Part shown: in pieces, positions 54,704 through 63,835 of the stretch
How positions within the stretch are numbered: position 1 is the first letter of the stretch
Layout of the letters: each line of letters begins with the position of its first letter
Assembly (NCBI GenBank): GCA_011037195.1
Contig: JAAEAF010001100.1
Span: 18,212-82,211, forward strand
DNA: 64,000 bases
From: Triatoma infestans
Taxonomy: Eukaryota > Arthropoda > Insecta > Hemiptera > Reduviidae
Direction of reading: 5' to 3'
Translations under genes and position numbers: made by a program
Notes under the pieces: generated by a model
What the model was told of the DNA's origin: nothing
What the model saw: only the letters and a program-made list of their open reading frames with translations
Database searches by the model: none

Positions 54704-55603
54704 TTAAAAAGAAACCAATGATTTCGGTCCAAGTTCATTTATATCTATAAAAGTAGTATTTTCATAGAGAGTCCATAACTTATAGAGAGCACAATTAACA
54801 TTATAAATCTCTGTATTTCTATATAATAGCTTGAATCTCTTGTGATAAGGAATAGACATAATTACTAAATTCGTATGAGTACTGAGGTTGAGAAGTTCAA
54901 AAAAATATTGCAGAATAGTATCAGTATGCACCCCTACAACACTATTTGATCCAGAACTAATAACCATATAATCACATTTACCCAAAGACTGAATTACATT
55001 TAGAGCATCTCTAAGTAATACTGGTAGTGCTGCTGATTTCTTGATAAGATCTTGAACTAAAAAATTTGACGGCAAACGATTCGTTAAACTTCTACCAATA
55101 TGTTTTACATAATCATCACGTAGGATAATAACGCTATGATCCGGCAACTCACAATTAATTAAATTCTCAACTTTAATATTCTCAGCAGAAATATTCGTGA
55201 CAATTTCCTTATCTAAAGTATCCTTTACACACATTTCTTCAACATCAGTTTGACATGAACGAGTTTGGTAAGAACTTTTCCTAGAATAAGAATGAACATC
55301 CAAACGAAGTAAATTAATAAGCTCATTGGCTCTCACAAGTTCAGTCTCAAGTTCAACTATCTTCTCATTTAGCCGAGAGTTGTCCAATTCTAATTCTGAT
55401 ATATCAGTTCTGAGCTGACTATCCAGTTGGTTGTGAATTTCAATGGATTCGGAGAACAGCTTTTCCTGATTCGCCAATTTATTTGTAAGTCCAGAGATAT
55501 TTATATCCTTTAAAGAGAGACTAGATTCAAGGCTTACATTTTCCTTAAGAGTAACATTAAAGCCATTTAACAAAAATTCAAAAGACAATAGAAATCCGCT
55601 CAT
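54704..55603 (-). CDS. LINE ORF1 protein with coiled coil and SGNH-like C-terminal domain
   Basis: 299 codons from ATG at 55603. The open frame continues upstream only into R4 sequence, so 55603 is the natural start. Residues ~10-110 are heptad-rich (LANQEKLFSESIEIHNQLDS, ELELDNSRLNEKIVELETEL), a predicted coiled coil fit for trimer formation. Residues ~145-290 look like an SGNH/esterase-type fold: 'HSVIILRDDYVKHIG', 'DYMVISSGSNSVVGVH', 'LVIMSIPYHKRF' and 'IYNVNCALYKL'. The G-x-N block normally bears N-D, and here it is SGSNSV, so catalysis is doubtful. CR1-group LINEs are known for ORF1 esterase domains. Its role would be RNA binding and transport. Confidence 0.7.
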   Translation of the reverse strand: MSGFLLSFEFLLNGFNVTLKENVSLESSLSLKDINISGLTNKLANQEKLFSESIEIHNQLDSQLRTDISELELDNSRLNEKIVELETELVRANELINLLRLDVHSYSRKSSYQTRSCQTDVEEMCVKDTLDKEIVTNISAENIKVENLINCELPDHSVIILRDDYVKHIGRSLTNRLPSNFLVQDLIKKSAALPVLLRDALNVIQSLGKCDYMVISSGSNSVVGVHTDTILQYFFELLNLSTHTNLVIMSIPYHKRFKLLYRNTEIYNVNCALYKLWTLYENTTFIDINELGPKSLVSF

Positions 55604-55699
55604 TTCGTTATACCTTACCCTCACTCTTATTGTGCCACACAATATCAGGTCGGGTGCCCTCTACTGTGTGATCCGTGAGCACCACGCGATCCCAATAGA

Positions 55700-57372
55700 G
55701 TGTGTCCCGAAGCTCTCTAGCACCGTTTCGGGATCATACTGGTACTAGGGTGGGACAACTGAGCGAATACCTAACTTCAATGCCAACTCCCGGTGCAGTA
55801 TTTGGCCATACTATTGTGCCTCTTAAGGTACTCCGTCTGTGCCAACATTGGACAGGCAGAAAGAAGGTGGTGGATCGTCTCTGGGGCAGAGTGGCACAAT
55901 CTTCACTTGACATCCTGGACACTGACATATCCTATAATATAGCGCATATAATACCTGGTAGCCACCACCTGATCCTGAATGGCAATTAGGGTCCCGTCAG
56001 CTTCTGGGTAAAGTTGCCCATGGGTAAGCACATCACTGACGCCTCTTTTTCTATGACGTCACCATCTAGCGCTGCGGGGTATTGCCCATGTAAGGCCTTG
56101 GCACGCCATGCTGCGACCATATCGGTGGTCCCGAACCTCCGGCATCCCCGAAGATGCCCCGTGTAAATCTAAAGGGGTATATCCCTTATCAGCCGCCATT
56201 ACTGCACCGATCAGACTCGAGTCCCGGTGGGTATAGAAATAAGCTCTCATTCGAGCAACCTGTGTATCATGAAGGCCCGCGATACTGACTATACCACGTC
56301 CACCTTCCGATCGCGGCAACTCGATTCTTTCGATGGCAGACCGGGTGGTGTTTATTTTGCGTGGTAAGCGCTGTTCTAATTGCCCGTGTAAATCTAAAGG
56401 GGTATATCCCTTATCAGCCGCCATTACTGCACCGATCAGACTCGAGTCCCGGTGGGTATAGAAATAAGCTCTCATTCGAGCAACCTATGTATCATGAAGG
56501 CCCGCGATACTGACTATACCACGTCCACCTTCCGATCGCGGCAACTCGATTCTTTCGATGGCAGACCTGGTGTTTATTTTGCGTGGTAAGCGCTGTTCTA
56601 ATTGAGCGCTGCAGCGCCCCCAATTCTGTGGCGGACCTCTTATCACCCCGAACGTATACGACAAGACCGGAACGGAGTACGAGTTGTTAGCCCGAGTCAA
56701 ATTGCCACTTCGGAGACCTGTCTTAACTGTCAAGTGAAGACACCTTTTGAACTTGTCAACCACAAGCTGCTTAACCACTTTGTGTTCTATGCCTCTCGCT
56801 TGCTGTATCCCCAGGTATTTGTACATTTCTGTTTCCGCCATGGCTTCGAATTCCCTATGGTCATCGATCTAATTAGGAGTGGGTGTTATTTCGCCACGTA
56901 GGATCGTTTGAGTGCGACACTTATCAAGTCCGAACGTCATAGAGATGTCTGCGGAGAACATTCTGACCAGATGAAGGAGGAGTTTGAGTCGGTCTTTGCG
57001 ACCGGCGTATACCTTCAGATCATCCATGTACAACAAGTGTGATAACTTATGTTCGGACGCAGCGGTGCAACACAAAGAATAGACGTAGCCTGAGGAATCA
57101 AGCAATCGAGAAAGTGCGTTAACCGCGAGGACAAACCAGAGTGGGCTCAATGCGTCGCCCTGAAAGATACCCCTCCTGACCTGTATGGACCTGGATCGCA
57201 CAGTGGTCGCTCTTTGCGGGGTAATCAAGCATGTGCGCCAGCTCCCCATGGCTGCACTGAGAAAGCTCACTATACTGGTGGGCACCCCATGTCTTTTCAG
57301 GATATCTATCAGCCAGGTGTGTGGTAGTCATATGCTTTCTGATAGTCAATATATGCCATGCACAGATTACTT
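55700..57372 (-). pseudogene. R4/Dong-like reverse transcriptase region
   Basis: Starts in motif A ('AYIDYQKAYDYHTWLIDIL', catalytic Asp), so the endonuclease and RT fingers are lost. 'RRGIFQGDALSPLWFVLAVN' (motif B) and 'SHLLYMDDLKVYAGRKDRLK' (motif C, YMDD) follow, then 'MTFGLDKCRTQTILRGEI'. A frame change leads to 'YKYLGIQQARGIEHK' and 'NSYSVPVLSYTFGVI', 'IERIELPRSEGGRGIVSIAG' (partly duplicated) and finally the region before 'RPDIVWHNK'. The GIFQGD-LSPLWF, YMDDLK and AVPVL-YSFG blocks are those of R4/Dong elements. Confidence 0.75.
56157..56604. repeat. 225-bp tandem duplication inside R4-like LINE
   Basis: 56157-56382 and 56383-56604 are near-identical (period 225, second copy 3 bp shorter near 56567). 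The duplication repeats codons for 'RSAIERIELPRSEGGRGIVS' through 'AADKGYTPLDLHG'. Confidence 0.85.
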
Positions 57373-57439
57373 ATTATTATTACTAAGTTATAAATGGCTA
57401 CTTCCACTTGTGCAAGTAGTCACGCCTCTTTTTTTCAAA

Positions 57440-57545
57440 GTTTCATTGCTCCATTAGCTTTCAAGGTGTAACAACCCTGAAGGAGCTCATTCCAATATGG
57501 GCGAAACGTCAGTTTCTAGCACTGACGCGGCATCAACCCGGAAAT
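57440..57545 (+). mobile_element. Penelope-type end fragment with decayed hammerhead
   Basis: CTGA at 57477-57480, stem II GCTCAT (57485-57490) pairing with ATGGGC (57497-57502, one G-T pair), then GAAACGTC (57503-57510). The layout matches the other hammerheads, but the first core box reads CTGAAGGA in place of CTGAAGA and the base of stem I is mismatched. Confidence 0.45.
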
Positions 57546-57683
57546 TTCAGAAATAGGTATGGAATATTAAGCCGAGTGAAATAAACATAAAACTAAGAAC
57601 TACTTTATGGTCGCGGTACAGAACCCTCAAAAAAAAAAGAACTACTTTGTATCGCACTGTAATTAAATGGTAAACTTATAAAT

Positions 57684-58034
57684 TTACACAGAAGACTTAG
57701 TGAAATAGTAAAGCGAAAAATAAGGAATTAGCAATTTAGAGGCAGTGTCAGTGACTCGCCTAGAATAGACTGCTAGTTTAGAGCGGTGATATAGAGTAAT
57801 TATAGGGTGATATAGAATATTAGTGATGTTGATTCGTCCAATACAAACCAATGATGATGTAAACTGTGGTCCATGATAGGGGAAATTTTGAGTAGAACCT
57901 TGTTCCCCAAAACCAGATCGCCAGCTACTAGCGGTAATAGAAGCAAAAGGAGTAGAAACAAAAGAGTAGAGTGACGGTGGCGTTGCCTCTGCTGTTTGAT
58001 AAGAAGATATGATAATTGAAGAAAATATTGTCAT
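57684..58034 (-). other. Unassigned open frame, possible host exon
   Basis: The minus-strand frame contains a Ser/Thr/Pro-rich stretch ('EATPPSLYSFVSTPFASITA', 'SSWRSGFGEQGSTQNFPYHG') preceded by a plausible splice acceptor (TCTTCTTATCAAACAG ending near 57997). A weak donor (TTG/GTTTGT) lies near 57854. It matches no transposon protein I know. Without a second exon or a homologue it remains a guess. Confidence 0.2.
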
Positions 58035-58039
58035 TTAAT

Positions 58040-58305
58040 ACACAGTAAAACGCCTTCGAACAATTTCGTCTATAATTGCACTTAAACCACCACCCACGAT
58101 AAATAAGTACCTTATTAAATACAAACGTACAGGGTTGCCAGAGTAACCACAGATATACTCTTTAGATAGTGGCACAATGAATGATGGTAGCATAAATTTT
58201 ACAAATTGAATAACAATTCTATTCCCCATCCCTGTTTATTTCTTTGTATATATTATATATAATGGTAAGCATGACTATGTAGTGGTTGGTATTAAATGGA
58301 GAAAG
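58040..58305. other. No recognisable gene
   Basis: Short unsupported frames only. Confidence 0.35.
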
Positions 58306-58480
58306 GATTTCTTAGTATATATATATATATATACACAAGTGTATATATGGTGTATATATATACACAAGTGATATATATGTAATGATATACACAAGTGTAT
58401 AATATGGATATATGTATAGATATATATACAAGTGGTATATAAATATATACTATATATATCTATAAAGGTGTATATAAGAT
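58306..58480. repeat. TA-rich degenerate tandem repeat
   Basis: Repeats of the type TATATATACACAAGTG at irregular 25-60 bp spacing. Confidence 0.8.
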
Positions 58481-58921
58481 TTTATACATATATTGTTCAC
58501 TGAAGTCTAACCTAATGTTAACTGGGTAACTGGAGAAGATAGTATACTATGTGTGGTAGCCCCTAAATATCTCCCTCCGACTCTCTCTTCTTGGTTCGTA
58601 ACTGTTTTGGTATGTTTTACACTTTGTTATCTTGGGTTACTACTAAGATTTAAGTTCAAAAACCGTTCTTGTTAGTATTGAACAAATGTATCATCTAAAT
58701 TTTTGTCTATAGTTAATTACTTGTTAATACCCCCTCTCTCTTACGATTGTAAGAGGAAGAACTGCGATCATGACATTATTTTTAAAATTGAGTTTTCATC
58801 AATGACGTTTAAATTTTCGATGTCCCTTGAGTATGGATTTTTTTTTTTTTTTGAAATGGCCTTATGTGTATGTTTTATAAACGTCAACAGGTATTACGCC
58901 TCAACTCTCTTTCCATCTCCA

Positions 58922-59760
58922 TGTTAAAGAGAAGGTGTCTTCCGCTAAGACAGCTCTAAACACTGTCTGGTCGGGTTTTGTTGCTAAGGGCTTGGTTTCC
59001 TCTTCTCTTAAGTTCATGTTATATAACTCTGTTTACAGGTCAATTACCTTTATGCTGCTCAAGTTTGGAGGTTTGAACCGTTTGAGATACTTGAAAAGCA
59101 GTTGAGTTTCTTAAGACTGCACTTTGGGTAGTGATTTAAAGTTCTTGAGCATCCTGCTTTTGGGTTTACAAAGTATTTTGCTCAGAAATAAGTTAAAAGA
59201 AAAACTTGTTGGTTTGAGCATTAGATTAACTTGGCCCCGTACATTCTTGTCACTTTGTTCTCTCTCTCTGTTGACAACGTGAGTCTTTGGAAGAACCAGA
59301 TATCGATCTTGTTAGATAAGATAAGATTGGTGCATCTGCAGATAGGATTGGAGGAGTCTGTGTTGTGTATAAGTATGTCCTCGAAATTTATTTACTACAA
59401 ACAGTTGCATACTACTTATTCTCCTTTGACCGCCAGTACTCTTCATACATTTAAAAGAGATGATATGGTTGTTTAAAATGAGGAGCGAATTATTATATTT
59501 AAATTGTGCGCCTTGGATGGATAAGAAGGAAGTAAGAGAGAGATGTTTCTTATCAAACTTCACTGGAGAGGATATTGTATATTTCTTAGCGTTTTGCTCT
59601 ATTCTTCCAGAATTTCGTTTGCGTTACCTCGGAGTTCGTTTCCTAATTCAGCACTCTTTGCACGCCTTTCTTAATGCTGTTAACAGTAAAGGGCTTATTG
59701 ATTCTGCTCGATCTGCCTGGCAGTATCGGTACCAACTTCTGCAGGAATTAAACTTTGGCT
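58922..59760 (+). pseudogene. LINE C-terminal fragment
   Basis: The plus strand gives 'SSAKTALNTVWSGFVAKGLV', 'YAAQVWRFEPFEILEKQLSF', then after decayed sequence 'WMDKKEVRERCFLSNFTGED', 'FCSILPEFRLRYLG' and 'SAWQYRYQLLQELNF'. The YAAQVW-x-FE-x-E-x-x-Q block is the thumb region, and C-P-I-L-x-E-F-R-x-x-Y-L-G the end region, of a LINE group common in arthropods. Several frame changes. RT catalytic motifs absent. Confidence 0.55.
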
Positions 59761-60084
59761 TTGTGTTGTTTATTAAAAAAAACATATATAATTTTTCTTT
59801 ATTTTGTTTTTTCAATATCTACACGTTTCTGTCTTTAAATTTTCACTTAATTTGTTCTTTCAATATTATTTATTAATCACAAAGAAGTGAGAAACTTAGA
59901 CACATTAAAGTCGCATTTCCGCTCAACCGATATTGCTTCAACTGAGAATTTTCGCAACTTATATAATTCTAATTAATATAGTTAACAGAATTGTACAGCA
60001 ATTGTTGAACTGAAGTAGCATATTAGAAGAAATCATAACCCCACCTTCTCCCCCAAAAGTGATATTAAATGAATTTTTTCGGAG

Positions 60085-60480
60085 AAGTATTACAGATAAA
60101 AGTTGTAGTTTTTTGTATGTGCAGTTGATATATCAAATTTAAAGAAAATCGTTGGAGCTGTTTTAGAGAAAATCACAAAAACTGAAAAAAATAAATGCAT
60201 AAATCTTAATTCATAAAGTCGCATTTCCGGTTGATGGATTTTGCCCGAAATCTTCGTGCTTGATGCGGTATATTACCTGATAGCAAACTAAGTTTGAGCT
60301 TGCTGCAACTTTTCTTTTTTGAGATATTCTTTCCAAACACATCCACACCCACACACGTACAGACAATTTTCTAAAAACCACTTTTTTGGACTCAGGGGGC
60401 CTCGAAACGTGTATTTCCGGTGAAAACTGAATTTCAAAAATCTGGCACGATCGCAATACTTCCTCTTACTATAATTAGTG
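60085..60480 (+). repeat. DR1 dispersed repeat, fullest copy
   Basis: Block order: 'caaatttaaagaaaatcgtt', 'ggagctgttttagagaaaat', 'gcatttccggttgatggatt', 'ttgcccgaaatcttcgtgct', 'tgatgcggtat', 'aagtttgagcttgctgcaac', a CA-rich tract with 'cacacacgtacagac', 'tttctaaaaaccactttttt', 'ctcgaaacgtgtatttccgg', 'tgaaaactgaatttc' and 'ggcacgatcgcaatacttcc'. Used here as the reference for the family. No ORF. Confidence 0.8.
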
Positions 60481-60642
60481 AGAGAAAGTGATAAATAAAT
60501 GGTTCTGCCGAATTTTGTGGCGATAAATTTAAAATATTGTTGGTTCAGTGTTAATTGATGCTCTCTTCTGGACTAAAATTTGATCACTGCCTGAGTATGT
60601 ATTTATATTAGGACAAGTGAGTACAATTTGTCATTTTATATA

Positions 60643-60697
60643 TTAATTGTATTAACAGTAAGTAAAAGAAAGTCCGTGTTTAACATCAGATTTTTTG
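60643..60697 (+). repeat. HP1 conserved hairpin motif (eroded)
   Basis: 'ttaattgtattaacagtaag' then 'aagaaagtccgtgtttaaca' then 'tcagatttttt'. The stem is partly lost. Confidence 0.5.
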
Positions 60698-60699
60698 TT

Positions 60700-61080
60700 T
60701 ACTGTATAGTTAGGATTACGTTTTATAACTATTTATAGAGGCTGAGGGAAGAGTTTTTGTTGTAGGGGGAGGGGAGGATATTGCTTATTCACATCGTATC
60801 CTAGATTGGAGTTGTCTATTCAAGAAATAATAATAAAACTGAAGATAAATAAATAAAGAAATGCTCGTTAGAGTGTGCTGAGAAGTATAGGTACTTGTGA
60901 ATGTAAAAAGGGTCTGGTCTTGGAGTTGGGCTAGGGCATCCTTCTTGTACAGTTGTAAACATGGACTTAGTAATTCCCCTTCACCATCCAAGTAAGTTCG
61001 CCCATTCGTAACTTACCCTTCCGTATATTCCTACCTTAACAAGTATATATAAGAACTCCACCAAACAATTGCACAGCGCG
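60700..61080. other. No recognisable gene
   Basis: Includes a second TATATAAG string at about 61044-61051. The short minus-strand frame at 60785-60991 is unsupported. Confidence 0.35.
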
Positions 61081-61145
61081 GAGCGGAAGTGCGTAACTGA
61101 GCACACTATATAGAGCCTGCACTCTACTCACTCCACAGTACCTGA
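61081..61145 (+). promoter_or_regulatory. TATA/initiator-like promoter segment
   Basis: CTATATAG at 61106-61113 with TCACTC (initiator-like, A at 61130) about 23 bases further on, in a GC-richer patch. No coding sequence or LTR partner is seen downstream. Confidence 0.25.
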
Positions 61146-61399
61146 GCGCACACAATTCACAAGTCTCAATTAACGATTCAACAACATTCCACTTCTCACA
61201 TCTTCAACAGCCTCTTGGTGCTTCCCCATCCATATTCTCCACTTCTTTCTTATCCAACTCATTCACATCCTTCCAAATAATCTAGGTGTACTATTTCATC
61301 TTTTATCATGTTTCCCACTCTTGGTAATTGCTATTACTTTTTTTTGTTCTCCCTCTTTGTTTGCATTACACTTTGCATAGTATTTGCAATAATCACCGG

Positions 61400-61755
61400 T
61401 TTTTAGCGATTTTTTCAAAAATGATTCGAACAAATTTTCGTTAAACTCTGTATAAAATCTACACACATTTACATCACTTTAATTTGAAACTTTTTTCAGA
61501 AAAAAATTGTTTTAGAATGATATTTGGGGGGGGGGCTGTTTATTAGTTTAAATTTAAGTTTTCACAAGCTTTGTTGGTTTTGAAATGAGCCGCTTAGGTA
61601 TGGAAATAAAATCTCCACCGCCATTTTTATAGCCAGTCTAACTGAACATTGTAATGTTACAATTTAAAAAAAAATTTTTTTTATTAAATTGTATTAATTA
61701 GAGTTAAGAGAATGTCGTGTGAGTGTTTCACACCAGATTTTTTTTTTTTTAAATA
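61400..61755 (+). repeat. DR1-like fragment and HP1 hairpin
   Basis: DR1 first block in reverse at 61400-61480. HP1 at 61686-61750 in its best form: 'ttgtattaattagag', 'aatgtcgtgtgagtg' and 'tttcacaccagatttttt'. The stem GTGTGA/TCACAC (61717-61733) is perfect with loop GTGTT. Confidence 0.65.
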
Positions 61756-62204
61756 AAACTTCCTATTTCTTAGCTTAAGTGAATACTTAAGTTGTTAAAC
61801 ATAGGTTTATAGATTCATAAGATCATAATACATATAGTTGATTTAAATGGGATTCAAAATATATATATATATGGCTCTTTGCATGACTAGATACTTACAT
61901 TCAAAGCACATGTAAATCATATATATGCATGTGTACATATGTATGTATGGCGGTATATATTATATATGGAAGAGTTAAGGCATGACCGTGAACTGTAGGC
62001 AATATGCCTGATGTTCAGAACGTGTTGCTTGTCATATCATATATACCTGCCCTGTCCATATTGACAAACTGAAGTTAGAGCCACATTCTCCAACCACTTT
62101 ACTAACCGGGGTATGTACATTATTATTGAGGCATACTGTGTGATCATATATTACGTAATAATATCAAATAAACCCCCCGAAAATTTTTTTTTTTTAAATT
62201 AATT
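61756..62204. other. No recognisable gene
   Basis: AT-rich, with (TA)n at 61859-61873. Confidence 0.4.
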
Positions 62205-62460
62205 TTTCTCTTTAAACTATTTCAAAAAAAGTAAAAATTGGAAAGTGAAATTCCCAGTTGACGGAGTTATTCGAATTACTCGAAACGAAAATTGGACCGC
62301 CCTATATAAACGGTCTCCACTATGGCGGTAATAGTGGGCAATATGATGATTTATTTTTTTTAACTCAAGGGACTTCAAATGACGTATTTCCTGTGAAAAC
62401 TCAGTTTCCGAAAAAAATGATAGAATTGCAGTACTTCCTCTTACTTTAAATGGTAGTTTA
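62205..62460 (+). repeat. DR1 dispersed repeat, diverged
   Basis: 'ttcccagttgacggagttat', 'gacgtatttcctgtgaaaac', 'tcagtttccg' and 'ttgcagtacttcctcttact', in DR1 order. The CA tract is absent. Confidence 0.6.
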
Positions 62461-62504
62461 GTAACAATAAAACTAAAATAAAAAAATCAATAAAAAACTA
62501 TAAA

Positions 62505-62560
62505 TAACCGATGGCGCAACAGCCCCCATGAAGGACCAAGTCTCGGTAGACGGCGAATCA
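62505..62560 (+). repeat. SINE-like core fragment
   Basis: 'gatggcgcaacagccc' and 'gaaggaccaagtctcggtag' with 'acggcg' resemble 'gaagggccaaggcttgccag' plus 'acggcg' at 46019-46044 inside the tRNA-Glu-like SINE. Confidence 0.45.
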
Positions 62561-63097
62561 ATAAATAATTATATTAAATAGGATTTTAAATAAAAAACCT
62601 GAGAAAAATGTTAACTTTTTCTTTTCAATATGTTATGAAACAGTAGGTAATTGGAAGTATCAATAGCAAACAAGGTAAAAAAGTTTAATTAGATCCCTGG
62701 AGTGTTTATTTAAAAATTACTCGGACAATATTTGTTGGAAAATGTTATAAAGGAAAAAAAAAAACAGCTGGAAAAAATTCATCAAACTTGGTTGGGAAAC
62801 TAAGATATGAGAGAGAAGAAAGGCGGGAAAACGAATGAGAGGGTGCGAGAGAGAGAGAAGTAGCTGGGAAAAAGTGAGGCTAAAATTGAAAATATATATG
62901 AATGGTTAATGGCTTTGTAAATGTTGAAATGAACGCAACACTGAACTTGTGCCTCAACTCTGAGGGAAAACGGAATTTTCCAGGAAAAATAAAACAAATT
63001 AAACGTTCACTGAATTACTGTGTTATAAACTAATGAATTTTCATATGTTTATAATATGAATCCGGTCCATTTTTACTTTCCCCTACTCCTGGGGTAC
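62561..63097. other. No recognisable gene
   Basis: AT- and A-rich. A GA-rich patch lies at 62809-62870. Confidence 0.4.
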
Positions 63098-63197
63098 GAG
63101 GAAGTATTGGGATCGTGTTTCAATATCGAGTTTTCACGTTTTGAGAGTCCCCTGAATCCGAAAAAGTAGTTTCTTGTTAAAGGCCTGTCCATGTGTG

Positions 63198-63239
<42 letters not shown>

Positions 63240-63475
63240 TGTGAACAGCATAGCTCAAAATTGAAAAATCGAAATCCAAGTTCAAACTTGACATTCTGTT
63301 TGGGGTATCTGACAGAAGGGATCCTACAGGAAGTAATCTGTCAAAATTCTCTACCAGATTTACCACATTAATGAATTATTTTGGATTTTCCAATTTTTTT
63401 CTGTGCAATTTTCTCGAAAAAGGCTTCAAGGATTTTCTTTGAAACTTAGTATAAAAGATTTTTCCTCTGAAGTGC
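63098..63475 (-). repeat. DR1 dispersed repeat, reverse copy with (GT)n
   Basis: Collinear in reverse with 60085-60480: 'ggaagtattgggatcgtgtt', 'tcgagttttcacg', 'tcccctgaatccgaaaaagt', (GT)n at 63195-63236, 'ttctcgaaaaaggcttcaag' and 'gattttctttgaaactta'. Confidence 0.75.
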
Positions 63476-63589
63476 AATTTTTTTTTGTTTATTTTACAAT
63501 TCTATCATCTAAATAATATTAATTAGAATTAAATAACTTGTCAAAATTCCAAATTTTTAAGAAAATCTGTTACTAAGGGTTTGAAGACA

Positions 63590-63835
63590 ACTAAATATCC
63601 AGTCACCCTTTCTGTAGATGGATTTTGCCCGAAATCTTTGTGCCTGAACTGAATACGAAGTTTGAGCCTGCGACTTTTCGTTTTTGAAATGTTCTAATAA
63701 TCAGACAGAATACAGACTATTCGCTAAAAACCTTTTTTTCGTATTCATGGAGTCCCCAAAACTTGTGTTTCCGATAAAAACTCAATATTGAAAATCTGCA
63801 CGATCGTAAAACTTAGAACAATGAATAAGAGAAAG
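63590..63835 (+). repeat. DR1 dispersed repeat
   Basis: 'gatggattttgcccgaaatc', 'tttgtgcctgaac', 'aagtttgagcctgcgacttt', 'ctaaaaacc', 'ggagtccccaaaacttgtgt', 'ttccgataaaaactcaatat' and 'gcacgatcgtaaaactta', followed by 'aagagaaagt'. Forward orientation, facing the reverse copy at 63098. Confidence 0.75.

Larger units (their letters stand above)
51541..55613 (-). mobile_element. Two-ORF LINE (CR1/Jockey-superfamily), nearly full length
   Basis: ORF1 (54704-55603), a 127-bp spacer, ORF2 endonuclease (53290-54576) and RT (51678-53278), and a 3' UTR ending in TAA/TAAA repeats at about 51541. Both ends lie inside the R4-like LINE. The first bases after the R4 junction lead directly into ORF1, so the 5' end is essentially complete. 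ORF2 is broken by frameshifts at about 53280 and 53060 (the second next to a run of T/A). Otherwise the element is well preserved and is one of the younger insertions in the window. Its flanking duplication is at most a few bases and not clear. Confidence 0.8.
51082..57372 (-). mobile_element. R4/Dong-like LINE, bordered by TAA repeats, split by another LINE
   Basis: The 5' part (57372-55614) holds RT and downstream sequence. The 3' part (51540-51082) holds the C-terminus and UTR. Between them lies a complete LINE (51541-55613). At the junction the frame reads 'PDIVWHNKSEGKV' on one side and 'IDVTVPDSANV' on the other, contiguous in R4-type proteins. The 5' edge abuts TTATTATTATTACTA (57371-57385) and the 3' edge abuts the long (TTA)n at 51027-51077. 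Insertion into TAA repeats is the known habit of Dong. Frameshifts, stops and a 225-bp tandem duplication (56157-56604) make it inactive. Confidence 0.75.
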
